A stretch of DNA of 6,726 bases from Prevotellaceae bacterium (GCA_031255055.1 JAIRTG010000133.1:1-6726); one strand, 5' to 3'. Numbered from the stretch's first letter, positions 1 to 6,190 are shown. Numbers and translations are program-made. The notes: generated from the sequence alone by a model not told the origin.

Positions 1-19
1 GATTAGTCCCCCTCTATAT

Positions 20-49
20 TTTGTCAAGTGCAAAAAAGGAATAACTTTC
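20..49 (+). promoter_or_regulatory. Candidate Bacteroidota-type promoter
   Basis: TTTG at 20-23 is followed after 18 bases by TAACTTTC at 42-49, which matches seven of eight positions of the Bacteroidota -7 box TAnnTTTG. The known spacing in this phylum is about 19-21 bases, so the fit is good but not perfect. Transcription would start near position 55 and give a leader of about 360 nt before the exporter gene at 416. An alternative -7-like string, TATATTTTG at 15-23, would need a -33 box outside the window. No better promoter was seen between 180 and 415. This is a motif match by eye only. Confidence 0.33.
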
Positions 50-104
50 GGCGCAGCCTTGCAAATACTATTCATAGCAGATAGTTACAGGGTAGTTATA
101 TGAA

Positions 105-178
105 AGTGATTAGTGATTAACGATTAATTGTTAAACATGGCGAACTTGCTAATCACTAATCACTAATCACTAATCACT
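105..178. repeat. Heptad inverted repeat, (AGTGATT)n / (AATCACT)4
   Basis: The right arm, 151-178, is four perfect tandem copies of AATCACT. The left arm, 105-132, stays in the same 7-base register: AGTGATT, AGTGATT, AACGATT, AATTGTT. The first two copies are exact reverse complements of the right-arm unit and the last two are degenerate. The arms are separated by 18 bases (133-150), so a single strand could fold into a hairpin of up to 28 pairs: the outer 14 perfect, the inner 14 interrupted. The repeat lies between the candidate promoter and the exporter gene, in noncoding DNA. Its function is not known to me. It could be a replication-slippage product, a protein-binding array or the edge of a dispersed intergenic element. 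Confidence 0.9.
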
Positions 179-190
179 ATAAACACTGTC

Positions 191-280
191 TTTCGGGGCG
201 TTGCGGGGCAGCGCCCCGCAGAGGGGGTAGCGGAAGACGCCAACGGCGGCTGAAGCGAGGGGGAGACTTCCCCCCCCCTC
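191..280. repeat. GC-rich multi-hairpin intergenic element
   Basis: This 90-base block is much richer in G and C than the sequence on either side. It contains a perfect hairpin with an 8-bp stem and 3-nt loop (202-209 with 213-220, TGCGGGGC/GCCCCGCA), a small CGCC/GGCG hairpin with a 3-nt loop (238-241 with 245-248), and a G-run/C-run pair (259-264 with 269-274) leading into nine consecutive C at 270-278. Self-contained, foldable and compositionally distinct blocks like this in intergenic DNA are often dispersed REP- or MITE-like repeats, and I infer that here. The element has no coding capacity that I trust. If transcribed from the upstream promoter it would sit in the 5' leader of the exporter mRNA. 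Confidence 0.55.
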
Positions 281-293
281 CTACTTATCTTTC

Positions 294-310
294 TCTTTCT
301 TTCAGAAAGA
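294..310 (+). other. Small perfect hairpin in exporter leader
   Basis: TCTTTCT at 294-300 pairs with AGAAAGA at 304-310 around a TTC loop, giving a perfect 7-bp stem. There is no following T-run, so it is not an intrinsic terminator. It follows the GC-rich element directly and may be chance in a pyrimidine-rich stretch. Confidence 0.35.
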
Positions 311-349
311 CCGTCGCTGAGGACTGTAGCAGGCTGCTGTTTCGGAGTA

Positions 350-370
350 CACTCGCAAAGTTTCCGAGTG
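350..370 (+). other. Hairpin about 45 nt upstream of exporter start
   Basis: CACTCG at 350-355 pairs with CGAGTG at 365-370 around a 9-nt loop. Further interrupted pairing can be drawn outward to about 341-378 (TTC with GAA at the base). It lies 45 bases before the exporter ATG, outside the ribosome footprint, and has no T-tract. It is a possible leader structure, but the core stem is short. Confidence 0.35.
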
Positions 371-415
371 CACCGGAAAAATTTCTTATAAGAACAAAAA
401 TAATAAAGAGAAAAC

Positions 416-2887
416 ATGTCGACATTTACCATTTTTATCTATCGCTACTTCAAAAGCCACAGGGCTGTTTTTTGGAGCATTGTGTTGCTGACAACCGCCT
501 TTTTTTCTTTTTTCAGTCTCAAAATAAATTTTGAAGAAGATATTTCATCCCTATTGCCTTCGACCGATAATAGCGGTACGACGGGGTTGGTGTTTTCAAA
601 CCTGAAAGTAAAAGATAAGATTTTTATTCTATTCCACTCGACGTCGGACGAAACCACTCCTTTCGATTTGATGGATGTCTGCGACCAATTTATTGAAACG
701 TTGCTTGAAAAAGATACGATTAACCATTCGATAGGAAGCGTACTCTATCAATTGGACGTGGAAAGCCTGCTTCAAAACGGCATTTCGTTTTTGTATGAAA
801 ACGCACCGGTGTTTCTCGATAGCGCCGCTTATCCGCAAATAGACCGGTTGAGCCGGAATGAACAGGTCGAACTGCAAATGGCCGAAAATTATTCCATCCT
901 GCGATCGCCTGCAGGAATGGCTTTCAAAGAGGCAATTAGGCAAGACCCGATCGCTTTCCGTAATATCTTTTTGACGCAAATGGGCAATATGGCCGCCGCT
1001 TTGGGTGGTAATTATACGATAATGGACGGCCATATTTTTACGCCCGACACAACAACTCTCGTTGCATTTCTGTCGCCCAACTTCAAGTCGTTCGATTCAA
1101 AACAGGGCATCCGGCTGGCCGAAATGATAGAAATGGAAATCAAACATTTCCGGACGGAAAATACCGGCGTAGAGATACTGTATCACGGTTCGCCCGTCCA
1201 GAGCGTGTATAATTCGAGGCGCATCAAAACGGATTTGGTACTGACGATCTCCGTCTCGCTGATACTGATCCTGGTCGTCTTGCTGATTTGTTTCCGAAAC
1301 AAATCGACCATTCTCCACCTGATACTGCCGGTGGTTTACGGCGTACTGTTCTCGTTGGCGATCATCTACTTCATCAAAGGCAGCATGTCGCTCATGGCCC
1401 TGGGCATCGGAGCCATTGTGATGGGCGTCGCGTTCAGCTATTGTATGCACGTGATTACACATTTCAAATACGTGAGCGACCCCGAAACGGTACTGAAAGA
1501 CCAGACTACTCCGGTCATATTGGGCTCCCTGACCACCATCGGCGCCTTTATGGGATTGATGTTGACAAAATCGGAATTGTTGCGCGATTTCGGACTGTTT
1601 GCTTCGTTGGGCTTGGTGGGTACAACGATTGCCTGTCTGCTGTTTTTGCCGCAGTTTTTCAATCCGGCCAACAATCGGAAATCGGAAAAGGCATTTACGG
1701 CGCTCGAAAAAATAAACTCTTTTCCTTTCGAGAAGCAAAAATGGCTTATCGGCCTTTTGATCGTCGTTTCGGTTGTTTGCTTTTTTGTATCCGACAAGGT
1801 AAAGTTCGATTCCGACCTGCGCAACATCGGCTACGATAATGCCAACGTTGTCCGTTCGAGAAACCTGCTGGCCTCAAAAACCACCGGTAACGCCTCGACG
1901 GTCTATTTCGCATCCGTAGCCGAAGAACTGGATTCGGCGCTGGTCTATAACCGCCGACTCTGCGAAAAACTGGACGAACTTGTCGCCCAACGGCAGATCG
2001 CCGGATACGCTTCGCCGGCGTCGCTGTTCGTACCGCTTTTTGAACAGGAAAAGCGCATCGAACTATGGAACAACTACTGGACAAAAGATAAAAAAGAAGC
2101 GTTGGAAAATACGATTATTCAAGCCGGAAAGCGCTACAATTTCCGCGACCGGACGTTCGAGGCGTTCTTCAACCTGCTGGATGCCGACTATAGTCCCGTT
2201 TCCCTGTACGACGCCGGCATTGTTCCCGACGAGTTGATGGAAAATATTGTGGAACATACCGACGATAAATACATGGTGTTTGTACCTGTACGGATGGACA
2301 AAAAGCGGCTGCTCGAAATCGGAGAAAAAATTGTGGCGCAGAATGTAAACTTTGTGGTCATCGACCCGATGTATTATACCGGCGAAATGGTCAACGTGAT
2401 TCACGACGACTTCAACACCACGCTGATGATTTCGTCGCTCTTTGTGCTGATCGTACTGTTGTGTTCGTACCGGAACATCGTTTTGGCCTTGATTGGCTTC
2501 CTGCCGATGGGCTTCAGTTGGTACATCGTACTCGGAACGATGGCGATCTTCGGCATGGAGTTTAACTTGATAAACATCGTGATTTCGACCTTCATTTTCG
2601 GCATCGGAGTCGATTACAGCATTTTCATCATGGACGGTCTGCTGCATACTCACCGCACAAAATCGCCGGTGTTGATCTACCACAAGACAGCCATATTCCT
2701 GTCGGCGCTCATTCTGATAATCGTCATCGTTTCGCTGATGTTTGCCGTCCACCCGGCCATATCGTCCATCGGCTTGTCAACATTAACAGGCATGGTGTCG
2801 ACCATGCTGATAGCATACACCCTGTTACCGTTTTTATTCAACCTGTACATCAAATGGCGCGAAAAAAGAAGGAAGGGGCTTTTATAG
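416..2887 (+). CDS. MMPL/RND-family inner-membrane lipid exporter
   Basis: The 823-residue product has the two-fold RND/MMPL layout. TM1 is at about 18-36, a large periplasmic loop spans about 37-272, TM2-6 lie within 275-415, TM7 is at about 443-460, a second periplasmic loop spans about 463-665, and TM8-12 lie within 666-815. The stretch FEEDISSLLP after TM1 and its counterpart FDSDLRNIGY after TM7 mark the internal duplication. The second half keeps the GxxxDY proton-relay motif (D733, Y734), while the equivalent first-half site reads SY (S341, Y342). Proteins of this type occur in aryl polyene, flexirubin and xanthomonadin clusters as presumed exporters of the lipid product, and the LolA-like gene downstream supports that role. 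The ATG at 416 is the first in frame after a TAA at 404-406; no strong Shine-Dalgarno is present, only an A-rich AAAGAG. It is the first gene of the operon. The family is sure; the substrate is inferred. Confidence 0.93.
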   Translation: MSTFTIFIYRYFKSHRAVFWSIVLLTTAFFSFFSLKINFEEDISSLLPSTDNSGTTGLVFSNLKVKDKIFILFHSTSDETTPFDLMDVCDQFIETLLEKDTINHSIGSVLYQLDVESLLQNGISFLYENAPVFLDSAAYPQIDRLSRNEQVELQMAENYSILRSPAGMAFKEAIRQDPIAFRNIFLTQMGNMAAALGGNYTIMDGHIFTPDTTTLVAFLSPNFKSFDSKQGIRLAEMIEMEIKHFRTENTGVEILYHGSPVQSVYNSRRIKTDLVLTISVSLILILVVLLICFRNKSTILHLILPVVYGVLFSLAIIYFIKGSMSLMALGIGAIVMGVAFSYCMHVITHFKYVSDPETVLKDQTTPVILGSLTTIGAFMGLMLTKSELLRDFGLFASLGLVGTTIACLLFLPQFFNPANNRKSEKAFTALEKINSFPFEKQKWLIGLLIVVSVVCFFVSDKVKFDSDLRNIGYDNANVVRSRNLLASKTTGNASTVYFASVAEELDSALVYNRRLCEKLDELVAQRQIAGYASPASLFVPLFEQEKRIELWNNYWTKDKKEALENTIIQAGKRYNFRDRTFEAFFNLLDADYSPVSLYDAGIVPDELMENIVEHTDDKYMVFVPVRMDKKRLLEIGEKIVAQNVNFVVIDPMYYTGEMVNVIHDDFNTTLMISSLFVLIVLLCSYRNIVLALIGFLPMGFSWYIVLGTMAIFGMEFNLINIVISTFIFGIGVDYSIFIMDGLLHTHRTKSPVLIYHKTAIFLSALILIIVIVSLMFAVHPAISSIGLSTLTGMVSTMLIAYTLLPFLFNLYIKWREKRRKGLL

Positions 2888-2893
2888 GAAAAT

Positions 2894-2919
2894 CGCAGGA
2901 CGGCCTGTACGCCCCTGCG
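2894..2919 (+). other. Intercistronic hairpin between exporter and ArnE-like gene
   Basis: CGCAGG (2894-2899) pairs with CCTGCG (2914-2919). After a 2-nt bulge, GGC (2902-2904) pairs with GCC (2911-2913) around a 6-nt loop. The structure fills much of the 68-base gap, the largest in the operon. No T-run follows, so it is unlikely to be an intrinsic terminator. An RNA-processing or mRNA-stability element is possible. Confidence 0.4.
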
Positions 2920-2955
2920 GACAGTCACCCGATTCATCCCGAAAACAGATTCGTT

Positions 2956-3279
2956 ATGAAATACATTTTTATCGTTTTGTGTATCTTGCTCACCGTATCG
3001 GCTCAGGCGCTGTTAAAAACAACGTCCTTTCACGAAACGTGGAGTCGGCCTTTCATCCTTTTTGTAGCCGGAAGCATGTTGACCTACTGTTTGGCATTTG
3101 TGGCGCAGTCATACGCCATGCGGTTTTTCCCATTGAGCAAAGTATCGCCGGCCATGTCGGTTGCCACAATGGTATTGGTTTTCATCTGCGGCGTACTGTT
3201 TTTCAAAGAGCAGATCTATTTGAAACAGACCGTCGGCATTTTACTTGGCATTGTTTCGGTATATCTCATTTTATCATAA
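2956..3279 (+). CDS. ArnE/SMR-like four-helix membrane protein
   Basis: This 107-residue protein is almost entirely hydrophobic, with four predicted helices at about 2-20, 30-50, 57-80 and 85-106, the size and layout of the small multidrug resistance fold. The N-terminus (LLTVSAQALLK, residues 11-21) resembles the ArnE pattern LLSVAGQxxxK more than EmrE: by-eye alignment puts T13 where EmrE has its essential Glu14. The ending FFKEQIYLKQTVGILLGIVSVYLI matches the FxExxxxxxxxGixLIxxGv pattern of the EamA/SMR group in kind. ArnE works with ArnF to flip undecaprenyl-linked aminoarabinose across the inner membrane. A lipid or lipid-carrier flippase role next to an MMPL exporter is therefore plausible but inferred; no ArnF partner is visible. 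The start at 2956 is chosen because an in-frame ATG at 2854 would add 34 hydrophilic residues and overlap the exporter gene. It ends 14 bases before the oxidoreductase gene. Confidence 0.85.
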   Translation: MKYIFIVLCILLTVSAQALLKTTSFHETWSRPFILFVAGSMLTYCLAFVAQSYAMRFFPLSKVSPAMSVATMVLVFICGVLFFKEQIYLKQTVGILLGIVSVYLILS

Positions 3280-3293
3280 ATCGGACGGAAAAG

Positions 3294-4781
3294 ATGCGGC
3301 AATTTGATATAATCATTATCGGGAGCGGTTTGGGGGGACTTGAGTGCGGATACATCCTCGCCAAAAAAGGATACAATGTTTGCATATTGGAGAAGAATCC
3401 GCAATTGGGCGGTTGCCTGCAAACGTTCGGGCGGGGACATTTCGACACAGGCTTTCATTATGTCGGCGGACTGGACGAAGGACAGATGTTGCACACCCTG
3501 TTCAACTATTTCGACCTGCTCGATTTACCCTGGCACAGGATGGATCGGGATGCTTTTGCAGAAGTAATCATCGACAACCGGTCGTATTATTACGCTTCGG
3601 GCTACGACCGTTTTTACGACACGCTGGCAGAGAAGTTTCCGCATCGGCGACAGCAGTTGAAAAACTACGTATCGTTTCTGCGGCAGACAGGCGACAACAT
3701 CCGGAAAAGTTTTAGCGAAAGCAATCCGAACAGCGAACTGTTCGAGCGGTCGGCATACCGGTTTCTTGAGCAGACAATCGACGACGAATTGTTACAAAAC
3801 GTCCTTTCGGGCGGTTCGATGACCATGGAGTTACATCGCGAGAAGTTGCCGCTCTACATTTTCGCCCAGATCAACAGTTCGTTCATCCAAAGTGCGTGGC
3901 GACTCAAAGGCGGCGGGTCGCTCATTGCCCGAAAACTGGCCGACAGCATACGGAAAATGGGCGGAACGGTGATAACCAAAGCCGAAGTAACCCGGTTGAC
4001 GGAAGAGGATAAAAAAATAAAAACGCTGGAGGTAAACGGAATCGCTTCAAACTGTTTTGAAGCCCGCTATGTAATTTCAAACCTTCATCCGGCGGCGACG
4101 TTGGCGTTAGCGTCCGAAAGTACGGCCATCAGGAAAATATACAGAAACCGCATAGCCGGCTTGCCGGACACATTCGGGATGTTCACTGTCCATCTACAAT
4201 TGAAAAAAGACAGGATTCCCTATCTGAACCGGAATATATTTATTCACAAAGAGAACGATCTTTGGAACGGCCGGTACGTTCCCGACAAAAAAACGTCTTC
4301 GGTACTGCTGACCTTTCAGCTTCCCGACGACGATTCGTCATTCACCTCAAACATCGACATTTTAACCCCCATGTATTGGGAAGAAGTGGCCGAATGGTCG
4401 GACACCACATTACACAATCGGGGAGCAAAATACGAAGAGATGAAACATCGGAAAGCCGAAGAATGTATCCGTTTAGCCTGCGAGCGTATGCCCGAATTGC
4501 GCAACAGCATCGAACGATACGTCACAAGCACGCCTTTGACCTATCGCGACTATACCGCGAGTCGACACGGCTCGGCCTACGGGATTCAAAAAGATTACCG
4601 CAACGTGATGCAAACCCTGTTGACGCCGCAAACACCGGTATCAAACCTGTTGATGACAGGACAGAACTTGAATCTGCACGGCATTTTAGGGGTAAGCATC
4701 ACCTCCTTTTTCACCTGTGCAAAGATTGTGGGGATGCACAGTTTGGTGCGGGATTTGCAGAACGTATTCACAAAAAACTAA
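3294..4781 (+). CDS. CrtI/retinol saturase-like FAD-dependent oxidoreductase
   Basis: The 495-residue product begins with a dinucleotide-binding fold: GSGLGG at 10-15, with E33 ending the second strand to hold the FAD ribose, followed by the GG-rich LGGCLQTF segment at about 37-44. Near the C-terminus, GQNLNLHGILGV (about 456-467) is the second FAD-contact region typical of the phytoene desaturase / carotenoid isomerase / retinol saturase superfamily. Length is normal for that group (about 490-520). These enzymes desaturate, saturate or isomerise conjugated polyenes, and relatives are found in flexirubin-type clusters, so a role in modifying the polyene chain is likely; the exact reaction is unknown. 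The start at 3294 places the Rossmann motif at the N-terminus as the family expects and follows a purine-rich GGACGGAAAAG at 3283-3293. The longer frame from 2979 only shadows the preceding gene. It is probably cytosolic and membrane-associated. Confidence 0.92.
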   Translation: MRQFDIIIIGSGLGGLECGYILAKKGYNVCILEKNPQLGGCLQTFGRGHFDTGFHYVGGLDEGQMLHTLFNYFDLLDLPWHRMDRDAFAEVIIDNRSYYYASGYDRFYDTLAEKFPHRRQQLKNYVSFLRQTGDNIRKSFSESNPNSELFERSAYRFLEQTIDDELLQNVLSGGSMTMELHREKLPLYIFAQINSSFIQSAWRLKGGGSLIARKLADSIRKMGGTVITKAEVTRLTEEDKKIKTLEVNGIASNCFEARYVISNLHPAATLALASESTAIRKIYRNRIAGLPDTFGMFTVHLQLKKDRIPYLNRNIFIHKENDLWNGRYVPDKKTSSVLLTFQLPDDDSSFTSNIDILTPMYWEEVAEWSDTTLHNRGAKYEEMKHRKAEECIRLACERMPELRNSIERYVTSTPLTYRDYTASRHGSAYGIQKDYRNVMQTLLTPQTPVSNLLMTGQNLNLHGILGVSITSFFTCAKIVGMHSLVRDLQNVFTKN

Positions 4782-4792
4782 AAAACAGCTAT

Positions 4793-5431
4793 ATGAAAAA
4801 GATTTATTTAAGCACACTGATAGCGCTTTTTTGCATCTCGGCCGGCGTCGGCGCACAGGTAACAGACAGGGCCGACCAACCGATATTGGAAAAAATAGCG
4901 CGGGAAAACACCGCATTTTCGACCATCGAAAGTCTTTTCATCCAAACGCAATACATAGCGATGATGGAAGACAGCATGATTTCCGGAGGTAAATTTTACT
5001 ACAGCAAGCCCAACCGGTTGTTGATGAAATACGACACCCCCAAAGGCGACATGATGTTGATTAACGGCGACCGGTTTGTGATGGTCAACGCCGGAAAGCG
5101 CAGAGAAACATCCGCCAAATCGAACACAAAGATGCAAAAGATGAAAAACATCCTTTCGGCCTGTCTCGAAGGGCGAGTAATGCAGATAGGTTCCGGCAGC
5201 ATTTCGTGCGAAGAAAAGGGGCATCAATACATCATTACGGTCACATTCGACAAGTCCGCCAACAAAAGCGGCTTTTCAAAAGTAGTGGTACATTACGACA
5301 AAAAAGACAGTTCCCTGTCATCGCTCCGCACCATAGAGCCGGACGGCAGCTACACCAACTACGAGTTGAAAGACAAAAAGATAAACACCGAAATAGACAA
5401 AACCATCTTTCAGACAGCCAGGAAGAAATAA
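4793..5431 (+). CDS. LolA-like periplasmic outer-membrane lipoprotein/lipid carrier
   Basis: This 212-residue protein has a Sec signal peptide (KK at 2-3, hydrophobic core about 4-17, likely signal peptidase I cut after VGA21, before Q22). No lipobox cysteine is present, so it should be a soluble periplasmic protein. The mature part shows LolA-fold hallmarks: an N-terminal helix, then FSTIESLFIQTQ (about 42-53), then SGGKFYYSKPNRLLMKYDTP (about 64-83), which is the family's sGxlxyxkPxxlrweYxxP signature, and an INGDRF turn at 90-95. LolA homologues accompany MMPL exporters in aryl polyene and xanthomonadin loci, where they are thought to carry the lipid product to the outer membrane instead of lipoproteins. 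The start is 11 bases after the oxidoreductase stop and is the first methionine that gives a signal peptide. A role as the cell's general LolA cannot be excluded, but the operon context argues against it. Confidence 0.9.
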   Translation: MKKIYLSTLIALFCISAGVGAQVTDRADQPILEKIARENTAFSTIESLFIQTQYIAMMEDSMISGGKFYYSKPNRLLMKYDTPKGDMMLINGDRFVMVNAGKRRETSAKSNTKMQKMKNILSACLEGRVMQIGSGSISCEEKGHQYIITVTFDKSANKSGFSKVVVHYDKKDSSLSSLRTIEPDGSYTNYELKDKKINTEIDKTIFQTARKK

Positions 5432-5461
5432 TTCGTCACACCCGTAAACGAACAAAAAAAC

Positions 5462-6190
5462 ATGGAATACGCACTTATAACAGGAGGGAGTCGCGGCATA
5501 GGGCGCTCCGCATGTCTTGAATTAGCCCTGATGGGTTATCCCGTCATCATCAACTATGCCTCAAACGAGAGCGCCGCCCTCCGGACAAAGCAACTGATAG
5601 AAGACAAAGGAGGCACAGCCGTTTTGTTACCTTTCGACGTTGCGTCCGACCACGAAACGGAAAAAGCGCTGGAACAATGGAAAAGCGACCATCCTGACGA
5701 TTACATTGCCGTATTGGTAAACAACGCCGGCATCAGGAAAGACAACGTCATGGTATTCATGGAAGACGACCAATGGCACGACGTATTAAACATCAGTCTG
5801 AACGGATTTTTCAACGTAACCCGTCGTCTGCTCAAAGACATGATAAGCAAACGTTTCGGTCGGATAATCAACATCGTATCCCTATCGGGCATCAAAGGTT
5901 TACCCGGTCAGACGAACTATTCGGCATCAAAAGCCGGCGTCATTGGGGCCACAAAAGCGTTAGCGCAAGAATTAGCCTCAAGAAGAATCACGGTCAACGC
6001 CATAGCTCCCGGCTTCATCGCCACCGACATGACACAAGGTTTGGATCAGGACGCCCTAAAGCAAACGATTCCCGCCCGTCGTTTCGGACAGCCCGAAGAA
6101 GTAGCCGCCTTAATCGGTTTTTTGGCATCCGAGAAGGCCGCGTACATCACCGGCGAAGTCATCTCCATCAACGGCGGACTCTACACCTGA
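5462..6190 (+). CDS. fabG: FabG-type 3-oxoacyl-ACP reductase (SDR family)
   Basis: The 242-residue product is a classical short-chain dehydrogenase. It has the cofactor motif TGGSRGIG at 7-14, NNAG at 87-90, catalytic S140, the YxxxK pair Y153/K157, and PGFIATDM at 183-190. The C-terminus (ITGEVISINGGLYT) is the usual FabG ending, and R11 after the glycine-rich turn suggests NADPH. FabG reduces 3-oxoacyl-ACP to 3-hydroxyacyl-ACP, the first reductive step in each fatty-acid or polyene elongation cycle. In this operon it is likely a pathway-dedicated copy rather than the housekeeping one. By-eye alignment with E. coli FabG puts Ser112 where the catalytic tetrad normally has Asn112, with Asn114 two residues later. 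It is the last gene of the operon, 30 bases after the LolA-like gene, with an A-rich leader (AACAAAAAAC) directly before the ATG. Confidence 0.94.
   Translation: MEYALITGGSRGIGRSACLELALMGYPVIINYASNESAALRTKQLIEDKGGTAVLLPFDVASDHETEKALEQWKSDHPDDYIAVLVNNAGIRKDNVMVFMEDDQWHDVLNISLNGFFNVTRRLLKDMISKRFGRIINIVSLSGIKGLPGQTNYSASKAGVIGATKALAQELASRRITVNAIAPGFIATDMTQGLDQDALKQTIPARRFGQPEEVAALIGFLASEKAAYITGEVISINGGLYT

Noticed and set aside
149..178. CRISPR array reading of the tandem repeats
   Set aside because: The units are 7 bases long and contiguous with no unique spacers.
163..432. Minus-strand 89-codon open frame across the leader region
   Set aside because: It starts inside the exporter gene on the opposite strand and most of it is the translation of the GC-rich hairpin block and repeat. 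It shows no domain or plausible initiation signal.
1097..1738. Minus-strand 213-codon open frame opposite the exporter
   Set aside because: It lies wholly antisense to a well-supported membrane protein. Its product is rich in H, Q, R and D, as expected from the reverse complement of hydrophobic codons.
1288..1839. Plus-strand 183-codon open frame inside the exporter in another frame
   Set aside because: The protein is R/H/G-rich with no recognisable domain. It overlaps TM2-7 of the exporter in a different frame, so it is a shadow.
2063..2752. Minus-strand 229-codon open frame opposite the exporter
   Set aside because: It has the same antisense shadow composition, and the plus-strand exporter explains the region fully.
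2854..2955. 34-codon upstream extension of the ArnE-like gene
   Set aside because: It would add a hydrophilic tail before helix 1 and overlap the exporter. SMR/ArnE proteins are about 105-110 residues and begin directly with helix 1, as from 2956.
2979..3293. 105-codon upstream extension of the FAD oxidoreductase
   Set aside because: It overlaps the ArnE-like gene in another frame. The GxGxxG motif should lie within the first 15 residues, which the 3294 start gives.
4262..4792. 177-codon upstream extension of the LolA-like gene
   Set aside because: It overlaps the oxidoreductase out of frame and would bury the signal peptide that begins at 4793.
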